Of a DNA stretch of 64,000 nt, positions 25,292-36,600 are shown one piece after another. The notes beneath the pieces are model-generated. The model did not search any database and had not been told where the DNA came from. It saw nothing but the letters and a program-made list of their open reading frames with translations. A program made the position numbers and the translations under genes. Source of the DNA: Durusdinium trenchii (taxonomy: Eukaryota; Sar; Dinophyceae; Suessiales; Symbiodiniaceae); contig CAXAMN010005335.1 in the NCBI GenBank assembly GCA_963970005.1, positions 1,231,668 to 1,295,667 on the forward strand, read 5' to 3'. Position 1 is the first letter of the stretch. The number at the start of each line of letters is the position of its first letter.

Positions 25292-26714
25292 CTGGGTCTC
25301 GGCGCAATGAAGGATGTCACGATGCCGCGACCAGGAAACGACAGTGGATTGAGAGTAGATGGCGCAATCCCCCAAGAGGTGGCTTATATGGACCCCCATC
25401 TAAAGGATATCCACAGTCAAACTGGACAGCGGTGAAGTTCCAAACGAGAGACAACGGTCTTCCACGGTTGACAATGTCGGGCCAGCAACAAATCTCTAAC
25501 AGTCCAATCATAGTTTGGGGTTAGGAGACTCTTCTCACACAATCTCACACAGTCTTGTACCAGGGGTCAAGTCAAGCAATCTTAGCATAATCTATTGAAT
25601 GTGCCCGTTGAGACTACCCCTCCTGATTCTAAGTCCTCGTTGTATACGTTTGTTGTACGTATGATGATAAGGATACTTGTTCAGGCGCCGGGAGGATCTT
25701 ACACGAAGAAAATGTCACGATAAATAATATGTCCGCAAATGCCATTGATAAGTCCTATATGTGTCTTCTTCAAATGCATGAGTAATTAGAATATAAATAG
25801 TGGTACCTAAACAAATAGAAACAATGTCCAATAGATTTTGAAAGGTGTTTTACATTTCTATCTATTTGGGGGGTCTATCACATACAGGACCGTGACCGTG
25901 GAAAAAGCACCGTCGCCTGCCGCCCGCGGCTGCGCGTGTCGCTGGCACGGTCCCTCGGTTCCGCAGCTTCCGCGGAAAGTGAAGAACAGAAACAGAAAGG
26001 TTAATTAGTATATACTAGTAAATAGAAACGCTACTAGTAACTAGAAGCGTTCTTGTTACTATAGGTGAAACGATTCCCAGTGAAACGATTCCCAATATAT
26101 CAATATCCAAGTTAAGTTATATGGACATGAAAGAGCACCGGAACACGGGGTACGTATGGGTACCTATGGCATGGGATAGTCGGGTTCTGTCAAAACCTCC
26201 GGTTGGATGTTGTCTTTTGGATCTTTTGGAGGGGTCCTCGGCATGAACTTAAGGATAGATATGAAAAGCAACCCTGTTCATCAAATATACAACTCCAATC
26301 CGCAAGAGAGTATGGCGCGAAGGGTTCCGCACCTATCTATGTCTAACATGCCTGCATCCGCCCACATCTACCAGCTCCCTGCAGCTTTGAGGCATTTCGC
26401 AGCTGGCCATCTCTTGCTTGTTTCACATGTCACAGAGACCCGTGGGCGTCCCAAAAGGTAACCGAGACTGAATCCGATGACCTGCCAGCAACCTGTTTTG
26501 ATCGCAAAAAAACGATGCCACAGGTGCTAGCCAAGCCGGAGGACTTCGTCCTAAAGGGCGCCTCGATGTACTTACTCCTACTCCAACTCCTCCAACTGGT
26601 GCCTATGTTTGGTCTCTCACCGTCCCGAAAGGTCTACTTCATTCAACTACATCACCGATTTTTCTGGCACTCCCTGACTGACGATGCCCACTGACCGACC
26701 TGGTACTTCCATAC

Positions 26715-26790
26715 CTGGTGGAGGAACATCATCGAAACCCCGCGCGTCGTTCACCGAGGCTACTCCGTCGCTCGTGAGACCCACCCCGCA
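26715..26790 (-). CDS. 76-nt exon
   Basis: Between an AAGCAG acceptor and a CCACCAG|GTATGG donor. It encodes VGLTSDGVASVNDARGFDDV and a proline run. It is the most upstream exon I can place before the stop of the next gene at 27952. Confidence 0.5.
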
Positions 26791-27951
26791 CTGCTTCTTT
26801 CAACCATGAGACAGAATGCCAGCACTGAGTTCCACCAAGTCCAGCACACCTGCCATTGGTGTGGCTCAAAGAATGGTGCCTTGTCAACCCAACTGGGGAT
26901 GGAATGATAACCATGTAACAACTAAGCACTTGGTAATTCGGAATTGCCATTCCCAAGCACTGGCAAAAACAGCTCATCAAGCTGGATGGGTCTGGTTCCC
27001 CAGGGTGTATGTTTCGATCCCAGGGTGTTTGTTTTGCACAAAACAACCAGATTCTCCAAACCATCAAGAAACTCCTGTGACATCCGCTGCCCAGGTTACC
27101 CAGAAGCGCCTTCTCATGTGTCAGTGTCAACTACATGTGCGGAAGTGCGGTGGTGATGGGAAATACTCTTCAGTTGCAGGTTTTCATGGGCCAGCAAGGG
27201 CACTGAAGATAGCCTACTCTCCATTGCCAGTGCACAGTATTCTCGGACTGCCTCTGTCGTTCATCAAGAGAAAATCCAAACCAAGTTTTCAGTAAAAGGT
27301 CGAGGAACCCCCGGCAATCCAGCATCAGAGCCTTTAAGTTTGTGGTGGCATTTCACGATCTCAAAAAAAACGAATCACAAATAAGACAATACCAAAAGGA
27401 TTCGCTGTTCTATCTACCCGGGGGTCACCATGGATTGTCAAATAGAGTGACTGTTCGACCTACGATGGTTCTGCGGTTCGACCTGCAAACCACATGTGCC
27501 CGGTTGAGACCGGTTGTTGGAGAGAGTGCGCCGACCCATGAGAAAGACCTAAGCACTCTATCTCCATGTATGGAATATGGCATATATATATAATGTGTAT
27601 GGAATGTGTACATTATGTCAACTTAGCTGTGGAACCATATCGTCTTTCGACTTCTATCTAGCTTAGGGTCATTGACCCCTGAATCCATCCCAATGTCAAT
27701 ATGTCACTCCCATCGGTTGTGCCGACATGTTGACAAATCCTAAACATTATTCTACATGTGTATTCCTGGACAAACAAAGATGTGCGTCTTACTAGCGATC
27801 TTTTCTCTTGTCACTGTTTGGAAATTGATGAAAATTCTTACACACTCAAGATATTGTAAATATATGGTGAATTTCTGCCGGTGCTTTCAGTATTGCTGGA
27901 CAAATCAGGAGAACAGCGGCCCTTCGTCGCCCTTCTGCACCTGCTGGTGGG
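26791..27951. other. Inter-exon or intergenic DNA
   Basis: No supported exon. A weak minus-strand frame near 27430-27610 has a possible TTTGCAG acceptor but no clear donor. Confidence 0.3.
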
Positions 27952-27999
27952 TCATTTTGCAAGGGCCTTGAGCTTGGCCAAACGCCGGCGCCCACGATC
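27952..27999 (-). CDS. Terminal micro-exon of the upstream host gene
   Basis: Fifteen codons plus TGA after a CCGAAG acceptor, encoding DRGRRRLAKLKALAK. The exon is exactly 48 nt. The basic C-terminus marks the 3' end of a minus-strand gene whose other exons lie at 28627-35113. A coding-like stretch near 28092-28240 (GENPKGGLRPDVWVSERIG) probably belongs to it too. Confidence 0.4.
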   Translation of the reverse strand, partial: DRGRRRLAKLKALAK

Positions 28000-28626
28000 C
28001 TTCGGATGAAGACTAGGTATATATAGTTGTTTTTCTTTGCCACAGCTCCTTGTCAGTCCCAGATCTGTTCCGCCGGCTCTTGTTCCACAATTCAAACTTG
28101 GGAGAGATGAGGTTTTGCATGAGCAAGCCCACAGTGGCCAGGGGGGTTGGCCCATGGAATCACACCTTTGCCAATCCTTTCGGAAACCCAAACATCTGGC
28201 CGCAGCCCACCCTTTGGGTTTTCGCCGGGAATTGATCGTGGGCCACACTGATCTTTCGTTTCTGGATCTTCTGACCCAAGACATGGCCATGCTGGCCATA
28301 GTTTGATATCCCGTTTGCCAGGGAGTGCGATTGTTCTCAAACAAACATGGAGTGTCTGGGTATATACCTTAACTCCAAAACCCACCCCAATGTAGGTAAA
28401 TATACCATACATGGAGTGTCTGGGGTAGGCATATATGGAAGATGATGGGTGCCGAACCACTGACTCGTGCAGTTTAAAGCCAACCGTGAGGCAGGGGTAT
28501 GTTCTTCACAGAGACCCGTTTTCAGTGGACGTATGAATAGATAAAACAGCATGACATCCCTTCACATGTACCACATGTAATTTACATACCAGCACCCCCC
28601 TGTTCGGGCTCTGAACCCTAGATTAC

Positions 28627-28718
28627 CCTGAGCAGCTCGGATGGCATCTCTGAGCAGCCCGGATGTGAGGACGGTCCACCGTCCCTCGCCTGGTGAGGAC
28701 GGTGACGGACATCCAATC
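28627..28718 (-). CDS. Exon of unknown function
   Basis: Between a CGGCTCAG acceptor and a CAGG|GTAATC donor, 92 nt. It encodes IGCPSPSSPGEGRWTVLTSG and LLRDAIRAAQ. It fits the minus-strand series that ends at 27952. Confidence 0.5.
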
Positions 28719-28812
28719 CTGAGCCGACCCGGAGGAACGCCGACGGTCCGACCCCGGTGGCACCCCCGGTCCCGTTTGGGGGCCTTTGACCTAAGTGGTG
28801 AAGAGAGCATGA

Positions 28813-28922
28813 TGGGTCTATCCTATTACCTGGGCCTCAGTGGATGATGGTTCAGTTGCAGGCCTTGTCCAAAAATAGTAAGGTTTGTTTACTGACTGTT
28901 ACAGGTAATAGGACAGACCCCA
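28813..28922. mobile_element. Small foldback element, family B, copy 2 (MITE-like)
   Basis: A 110-bp element with terminal inverted repeats TGGGTCTATCCTATTACCTG and CAGGTAATAGGACAGACCCC. The ends match copy 1 at 9555-9648 and the subterminal GTTACAGGTAAT is shared, while the middle differs. No coding capacity. Confidence 0.7.
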
Positions 28923-30054
28923 GCAATATGATGCAATAATAAGGTTTGGGAAAGACTGCAGCACCATGACTGCACTAAAGCTTTTAAGGTCTAACCTCTG
29001 TTCTAAGGTCTAGTTCATGCACGCAGCACTTGACAGAACCTCTATTCAGAAGAGGTGACCACGGTAGTGCTTTGCTGTGCACTGCATGGCTGCTGCTTCA
29101 CCTTTGCCATTAACAAAGTTCATCATAATTGACAATGTGCATCCAAGACCACGTCTTTGTCCGACCAAATGAGCTAACCTGAGCAGGACCAAACAAAACA
29201 TTGAGAAAACAATTTATACAAATATATAAGACAAAGAAAACAACAGTAAAGTAATTGGGTTTATGTACAAATCGAAGTTATATTTGTGTTGATTTGTTCA
29301 AGTTGTTCATGTCAAACAAATGGAACACCCACATATTAATTAACTTTGAACACGCTTCTGCAGGGGGTCCAAGTGGGCACCAATTATATAAACTAAACGT
29401 CAGCCATGTTCATTGATTGATGTTCAAAGGGTTATCAAAGGAATATCTAATTGGCAGAAAAAAAAAAGAACACATTTTGAAGCAGACTGTCAAAGGGACA
29501 TTGATCGGAACCCAGTTACAAACCAATAGTATGTTCAAAAGGTTCTATCTGGAAACAAAAAACAAATTTGCATTAGTTGGTTCAGGACTTTGGGGAATTA
29601 TATTTGGACGTGGACAGCATGTTACAAATATATTATGTGTATATATATATATATTAAGTTTTGTCATGTAGAACAGTTCAATGACGTTCAATCAAGTTCA
29701 ATTGAAACCATAAACATGAAACACATAGTTTCGCTGACTTAAAATACAAGTTTTACATCAATATCTTACTGTTTTAAAGACATGTTAAAAAACGTGTTGT
29801 TTGGAAATAAGTTACTGTTGATATCAAAATGAATCCACAATGAATTTAATCGGAGCCAAATAAATCAACTAAGCATCAATATACTATTTGATGGTGCACT
29901 ACAATTTTCATGACAATGCTAGCTAGCTAGCTGCTAGCTAGCAATTATGGTTTTGATTCGTGTGTGACCTTGACATCACCTGGCCAACACCCTCCAAGCA
30001 CCATCAAATGTCTCCTCGAGTCCCACTACGAACCGTAACCCGATTTTCCCATAC
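28923..30054. other. AT-rich intron
   Basis: No supported exon. AT-rich, with a TA run near 29640 and a TAGC microsatellite near 29921-29943. Confidence 0.4.
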
Positions 30055-30188
30055 CTTGTGGGTCCAGAATCCCCCGTGGTTTCCTCCTTCCAGCAAAAAA
30101 GAAACACGGTTTCCCATGTTTCCCCTTTCCCCTTGTGCCATCGCGGCACCTCCAGGGGCGGTTGCTCAAACTCGGGCACCGACACCAC
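30055..30188 (-). CDS. Exon of unknown function
   Basis: Between a GTCGCAG|GTG acceptor and an ACAAG|GTATGG donor, 134 nt. It encodes VVSVPEFEQPPLEVPRWHKG and continues with FLFCWKEETTGDSG. Good splice sites and GC content. No domain recognised. Confidence 0.6.
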
Positions 30189-30443
30189 CTGCGACGGAGA
30201 GGAACGTAATAGGCGTCCGAAGACCCGTCTACACCGGAAAGAACACAGTTCACACATGCGAGACTTCGCCTCATTGGTGGTTTCAACTCATCAAAAACCA
30301 TGGATTTTGTAATATAGATCTACTATTTTTAATAATCAAATTTACATTAATATTGTATAACTATTGTATAATATGTGTCTTTTCTTTATTTACTGGATTC
30401 GTCATCCCAGGCAAGGTTGCAACTCTCATGAAACCATGTGAAC

Positions 30444-30537
30444 CCCTCAAGCAGCAGCTGGACCAGTGGAACTTTCGGGCGGCACTCTCACGCTCTCCGG
30501 GCGGAGGCGGCACCTGCGTGGTCGGATGCCTGGTGAC
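30444..30537 (-). CDS. Exon of unknown function
   Basis: Between a CGGACAG acceptor and a GTTCAC donor, 94 nt. It encodes VTRHPTTQVPPPPGERESAA and KFHWSSCC. It lies just upstream of the exon at 30055 in the transcript. Confidence 0.5.
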
Positions 30538-31005
30538 CTGTCCGAGTGCAGGGATGACAGAGTGCTCCCGGAGAATGAGGCTTGTCCTCCTTCTGTGCTG
30601 AAAAACATGGCAAAGAAAGCATTCAAGGTACCTTTAAACGATCACTGCCAATCACTTATGTAAGCTTCTTTCCTCACAATTACTTCTGAATTTCCTCTTG
30701 CTGCTCACGGTCGGTCAACATCGAAACCACCGTTCTGGACTGCTATATTATGCACTTAAACTTGGAAGGTGTGCCAAGGTATCTTGTCAGAAGGGATTTG
30801 CTCATCAGCAGCACCAGAAAAACTCTACCAAGCTAACCATCAGCCAGTTTTGGTGCCAGGTGATCAGCACAAGACGATAAAGTGCCCCTAGTGGCACCAG
30901 GATCAATGGGACCAGATGGATTTCCACAAGTAAATTAAATTCCCTGTGAAGAACGGCAGCCAACTACCCCACGGGAGCCATTCAACCAACCATTCTGCCG
31001 TCCAC

Positions 31006-31124
31006 CTCGGTGAAACTGCTGCCTCGCCTCCCACAAGAATTCCGGCGCGCCAGGCTTCAGCACATGGTTCGCCAGCACCACGGCCCTGGACACACCGACG
31101 AAGGACCCGTCATCGGACCCGGCA
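31006..31124 (-). CDS. Exon of unknown function
   Basis: Between a GGGTCCAG acceptor and a CCGAG|GTGGAC donor, 119 nt. It encodes AGSDDGSFVGVSRAVVLANH and PGAPEFLWEARQQFHR. Well bounded and protein-like; no named domain. Confidence 0.6.
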
Positions 31125-32503
31125 CTGGACCCGGCCCAACATGTATAGCTGTGGTAAGGATCCATGAGCCTCTGGGTGGAGAGAAACCCTCATGCTCCGA
31201 GATGGTACACAAGCATGTGTGGTCCAATTGGTTCAGAGTTGGTACTTTTCCAATGACAATTCCAGGAACAAGAAACAATGCTGAAAGATTCGTGTTCACA
31301 TCGTTTCAGCCCCTCTGCAACTGGAAGCCCCAACTTCTCCTCGCAAAAAAGACACATCAATTTCACACAGTCTGCCACTCTTGATGACACCCTTTGGTCA
31401 TGTTTTTGCCGCTTGGCCCCATCTTCTTCCCAAAGAAATCCCCAGCTCTGCGCTCTCTTTGGGAGATCGTCCACTGTGACGAACACCTGAAGATCATCTT
31501 ATGATATCTTATATATACATGGCCAGAGGAAGGTCTCTTGCCAAGGCCTTGACCACTGCGGCAGCCCTCTCTCCCAAATGGCACCCGCAACAATGGATCG
31601 TAGACATTCGACTCATCTGGTTGATATAGCTGAACTCCCCAAAAACGACATCAAGTTCCTCAATTTCTTTGACTTCTAGAAGACTCATCAATGCCAGGGT
31701 TTTGACTTCATCAAAAACCATCCACCCACTGCAGGCAGGCTGTGTGACCGGCTGTAGGATCTAAACAAACCTTCCTGAATTAGCACCAGGATCCTGGAGC
31801 TATAGACTTTAGACCCTCCACATGATGCATCGGTGCTGGGTATGCTGAGCCCGATCTGATCTGCCTTGGCAGCAAGTGCTGGTGTTGCAAGAACAGCAGG
31901 TCTGGCAAGAAATTTTTGCCTCCGCGAAGCAAGTGCCACTTGACCAAACCAAAAAGCGGCTCGAACTAGCTTGTTGGCGTGCTTTTATGTTTAAGGCGTG
32001 CATGTGTCTTTTTGCAAACGACACCTGGTACTGACAAAAAGTCCCAAGTTGGGACTCCAAACATGTATATACCTTGCGCACGGCTCCACATGGACCCGGC
32101 TCTGCTGTTTGTTCGGTGCTCCTGTATCCAGGGAGCCTGCTTGTGGCCTGCAGGTTCTTGCTAGCTGCTAAGTGAAAACAAAGTGGGATGGTCCATTGTA
32201 GATCCAAGAAGAAGCGTGTCATTGTGCTTGCTCAGGAATCCACGTCAAGAATCTATGTCACCAGGTCACCAGGCTAGCCTGCCCCACTGCGACAACAAAA
32301 TGCATCATTCAACATTCTTGCAAACGCCCATAAAGGCCATGCTTGGAGATCTCAGCATCATACTATATCTCTATCCATTGGGGTCTTATTCTCCAGCCAG
32401 CTTGAGGCAATTAAAAGCCACCCCACTAGAAAGAGTTCTAAAACCTTAATTATCCCACATGGTCAGTTTCCCTAAAACTCTAGGGATCAACTCATTACTG
32501 CGA
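31125..32503. other. Intron-like DNA
   Basis: No supported exon; short overlapping frames only. Confidence 0.3.
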
Positions 32504-32561
32504 GCGCTTCTTCAAGGAAGCTCCCCTCCACTTTCAGGCGGGGGAGCTTCAAGAAGCGTGA
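32504..32561. repeat. Stem-loop, inverted repeat
   Basis: CGCTTCTT and GAAGCTCCCC on the left pair with GGGGAGCTTC and AAGAAGCG on the right, giving an 18-bp stem with one small bulge and a loop of about 14 nt. A second small hairpin (CCTCCTAG/CTAGGAGG) follows near 32585-32610. It lies within an intron; role unknown. Confidence 0.6.
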
Positions 32562-32679
32562 GCTCTCCTTCGTTCTGGGCCGCCTCCTCCTAGAGTAGCT
32601 AGGAGGCTTGACCTCAGAGGTGGCGGTCACGGGTTTAACAAATAAAAATAAAGAACATCAAAATCTAAGGAAAAAACAC

Positions 32680-32808
32680 CTAAGCAGTTTCATGACACCC
32701 GCTCCCACCCGGTCCCACCCGGTCAAACCCGGTCCGCGCACGCCGTCCGTTGCGATGAGTTTCGCACCTGCGTGATCGCACACGACGGCGTGAAAGCGCC
32801 CGCCCAGC
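32680..32808 (-). CDS. Exon of unknown function
   Basis: After a CGCCAG|G acceptor the frame reads LGGRFHAVVCDHAGAKLIAT and ends at CTTAG|GTGTTTTTT. The 129-nt exon is GC-rich. Other frames here are also open because of GC bias, so the frame choice rests on protein likeness and splice phase. Confidence 0.45.
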   Translation of the reverse strand, partial: AGRALSRRRVRSRRCETHRNGRRARTGFDRVGPGGSGCHETA

Positions 32809-33219
32809 CTGGCGTTCGGCGGCGTTCGCGCAGCGTTCGCGCCCGCCGTTCGGCTGGGAGCGGTGCTGCTGCAGTGTTCGTGTCACGGCTTTGCACGGCT
32901 TTTCACTGCTCCAGTGCTCCACTGCTCGGGTGTGGGTATATATACCAAACAGCTATATAGGTCTGTCTCTCCATGGCTTCCTCAGTAAAAAACGGTACTT
33001 GGCTCTTTGGGATCAAAGTCGGTTCAAGTACTGCAGGGTGCTTGGACATGGGAGAACTCATGTCGCATATATGTTCCATTCTGGCATTAGATATTGCAGA
33101 TCCTTTCCACAACAATCTCACCATTGTAATTTGCATGCAGTTTTAGGCCCCAGATTGCCCCTGCTAGAGAAAGGCAGGAGGACACCATTCAACTTCACCA
33201 GTTTGGGTGAAGTCGTTTT

Positions 33220-33783
33220 TTGTTTAGCTTCCACTCAACACGATCTTTGGACAGATCGGCTTGCACTCGGACGACAGGCATGCACATTTGGAGCACATCA
33301 GGGCATCTTCTCCTTCGCTTCAAAACATCCATCCGTGGCATCGCTCGGTTTCATGAGCTCTGGAGATCGAGTGAAGGCAGAAACGCGCGTTTTGGCTCGG
33401 GCGCGTTTTTGCATGGCGTTCCGCCTGGGAAGGACCACAGCAGTCTTGCCAATCCACACCTGGACGGCAAAAAGAAACAGCAGAAGCTGGGATTTGGAGG
33501 ATACTGGGTCCAACACCAAAGACACATGCCGAATTGGAATGAATTGGAGCCCACCACAAATTCGTCATTGTGGTCCACCGTGGTCCATGTGGAAAAGCGC
33601 TTGGACCACCTCAAGTGGCCTCAGTCACTTTGTGATAAGAGGGACGTTGAAGCAACGTTTCGTTTTCGTCATAACCAGATCCCTTCAGTTGCCGATTGGT
33701 CGAAGGATCGGTGGGTCAAGTCACATCCGCGTGAGGACGCTCCCAGGGATCGGACTCTGTCAGAAGAAGTTGAAGCTATTTAA
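33220..33783 (+). other. Plus-strand open frame of uncertain status
   Basis: A 187-codon plus-strand frame is open here and contains protein-like text in its second half (LEPTTNSSLWSTVVHVEKRL). A different plus frame is open for 322 codons at 32891-33859. Two long overlapping frames cannot both be real. The strand is opposite to every other host exon, so this may be a retrocopy or chance. Confidence 0.25.
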
Positions 33784-34278
33784 AGCTCTCAGCTCTCAAC
33801 TAGATCTAACACTAGATCAAGGTGCTTTGGATTCTTTCTTGATTCGCCCTGATTTCTGAAAGCCCTAAGTCTCAGGGTCTGAAAGAGAGGAGTCTCCATG
33901 TTTTGCCACTGACAAGCAAGGACAAGCAAGGTATACACAGGGTGTTTGGAAGGAAAGCCATATGAAAGCATCACCTCCTTTTTGGTTCTTTCGACATCTT
34001 TCGACCTGTGAGGCAGTCAGCAGCTCGGGAAATCTGAGATACCTCACTTTGATGCGATCGTTGAGGTTGGACATAGCCTCAGATCAATCTCGGTCGATCG
34101 AGGATGTGACCTTCAGATCAAGGGCCGCCAACTCTTGAAGGCACTGCCAAATCTACGAAAGGTCAGCCAATGAGGCTTGCTTGCAGGTTCTTGGAGGTTT
34201 TTGCTTTCGGGGGCCACGCGGACACAGAACATGGGGGGGCAGCCCAGCTGCTTTTTATTCTGCCAGACCTCTCCACAC

Positions 34279-34369
34279 CTGTTGGTGACCACCGTTCCAC
34301 CGATTCCGCCAGCAACCTCTCCCCTTGGAAACCCACCCCACCGGCCCCACCGGTCTGACCGATTCCGCT
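34279..34369 (-). CDS. Candidate exon of unknown function
   Basis: A CTGCCCAG acceptor and a strong AACAG|GTGTGG donor bound 91 nt. A frame reading GFQGERLLAESVERWSPTG is the best candidate, but another frame is also open. Confidence 0.4.
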
Positions 34370-34639
34370 CTGGGCAGCGGCAGCCGAGAGGCGATCATGC
34401 ACCGAGCGACGATCACACGTAACGGATCCTCCTGGGGTTACGCATCGAACCGAGCGACGATCACCGGTCGCGTCAAAAAAACATCGGCCGCAGCTGGGGA
34501 CAAAGGACACCTGCTCAAAACCATGATCATTATGTCAGTTATATTATATATATTGTTATATAATGTTATATAAATACTATATATGTATGATTCTCAAAGA
34601 GCAGCACCAAGCGACGTCTGCCACTTTTGACGTCTGCAA

Positions 34640-34735
34640 AAGTGGTGACGTCAGTCACCCTAGTTCTTGTTGATCGACGCTTTCGGAGACGACTAAGTCG
34701 GACCTCATGGTCCCCAGAGCAAGTCCGATGTGCTG
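34640..34735 (-). CDS. Candidate exon, basic segment
   Basis: An open minus-strand frame with GDHEVRLSRLRKRRSTRTR ends at an AACTAGG|GTGACT donor. The acceptor is not fixed. Confidence 0.3.
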
Positions 34736-35029
34736 GGTTTGGTGTGGTTCTGGGTTCTGGTTTCAAAATGACGTCAACTCACCCAAGGAATACCATGCTA
34801 CTCTTTGAGGTCACCTGTTCGGGTGGTCCTTGTGGATGTGAATTGGATGTTGTGGGAGGATCCTACATACTTTGCTCATGAGGATCTCTTGATTGCGTTG
34901 CGCTTTGCCTCCTGTCAGACTCGTCTGAGACGGTGCTTAGCTACCAGATATTCATCAAGACAAGCCATACGGGTGTTGTTTGCTCCAGTCTGCTCCAGAG
35001 AACAAACCGGACGAATCTCTTAGAGGCTG

Positions 35030-35113
35030 CCAGAGGAAAGAGAAAACCGGTGACGCAAACTCCGGGCAGTACGTTGGGCGTGTCCTCCACCGTCTCCAGC
35101 TGCACGGGCAAAG
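35030..35113 (-). CDS. Candidate exon nearest to the mobile region
   Basis: After a GCTTCAG acceptor the frame reads LPVQLETVEDTPNVLPG; the donor is uncertain. It is the last minus-strand host exon candidate before the CT repeats, the polymerase fossil and the large transposon. The next host exon upstream would be at 55154-55283. Confidence 0.35.
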
Positions 35114-35611
35114 CTGAAGCCTCATATTCTCGATTTTTGGGCAATCGAGGTTGGCTGGAGAACAGGCAAGTTCCTGGACCCAAGGAGTTTCTGCTGCAAG
35201 TTCTTAGAAGTTCAAAAAACTCTAATTCACCACACCGGACCACACCGGACCTTTCTTTAGTAACTAAACAAAGGTGCCATTCTCATCCTCAATTCTACTT
35301 TTGTCGGTGCAGGTCCATGTCTTGTCTTGGAGCCGTAGCGTCAAACGGAGCCTCGGAAGGACTTCTAAGACTCGCAACCTGCGCCAACCCGCCAGGTTCG
35401 TCACAACCGGAGACACAAAGCCACCGCAAAGCCGGGTTCCCGGGCCAAGCGGATGGCTGAGTATCCGCAACCGGTGCCAAGCTCGAGGACCTGCGGTTCT
35501 ACATGAAGGGGTGGCTCATGCAGTGATGCGGTGTGGCTGGGTGGTAGAAGTTTGCATGAGCAAAAGCCAAGACTTCAGGGTGAAACTTTGTCTGTGACCC
35601 AACTTGTCTGT

Positions 35612-35628
35612 GTCTCCCTTTCTCTCTG

Positions 35629-35724
<96 letters not shown>

Positions 35725-35733
35725 ATCTCTCTG

Positions 35734-35764
<31 letters not shown>

Positions 35765-35800
35765 GTGTCGCTCTCTCTCGTTGAGGGAACTCACGTGTTA
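35612..35800. repeat. CT microsatellite
   Basis: A long CT-dinucleotide tract with occasional G or A interruptions. A second CT tract lies at 35936-35998. Apparent serine/leucine ORFs here are artefacts of the repeat. Confidence 0.95.
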
Positions 35801-36600
35801 AGCCAAAGTTTGTAGTTGAGACTCCGTAGCACTGTTTTCCTGAGGGCTGAATGAACATGTAGGCTCAAGGCCTTGTACCAAAGTAGTACTTGCACAGTAG
35901 CAGGAGTGAGACACTGTAGGGCAGCATCCTTTGAAGTCTCTCTCTCTCTCTCTTCCTCTCTCTCTCTCTCTCTCTTTCTCTCTTTCCTTCTCTCTCCGGC
36001 AGGTGGAAGCAACAGCGGTCTGCTGCCATTACGTAAATCCCAAACCTTGGCGCCGAAAAAAAACGTAGAACCTGAGCAGGGAGGGGACGAAAGCCAGCCC
36101 CCCCCCCGCGCGTATGTGTGACGGGACCATACTGCATCCGTCGCGTCTACTTGACTTTCTTCGTGTGCCCACCTTCTCCCTCTACTTCCTTCTTTCTCCC
36201 TGGAGCTTCATCACATTTTCACTCGCTTCCAGACAGTGTCGAGCGCCCTAGCGCTTCTGCTGAGGTGAAGTGACATAAGCTGGCCATGTTGCCCATGAAT
36301 AAAAGCACAGAGCATCCTTCTGGTGTTGCACAAACTTACAAAAAAGGAGGCCAGCGATTTGGACGAAAGGTGGACTTGGATTTGGTATGATTTGAAAAGA
36401 CTTAAGGTGCTACAGTACATGGACTGTGCTAACTGGAGGACTCAATGCATCTATAAGTGTCATCAAGTTACTTCTGCCAGCAGCTCGGATCCAATCATTG
36501 GTTCCGGCGGTTGGGAACCTGAACCTGAACGGGAACTGTTCTAGTTCGGGTTCGGGTTCAGGTTCGGGTTCCGGCGTACACGGTGGGGAACCTCATAAAT

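Noticed and set aside
32891..33859. 322-codon plus-strand open frame
   Set aside because: It overlaps a second long plus frame (187 codons) in another register, has no splice context, lies on the strand opposite to all host exons and resembles no family. Reported only as an uncertain feature.
35531..35815. Serine/leucine-rich ORFs
   Set aside because: They are translations of the CT microsatellite.
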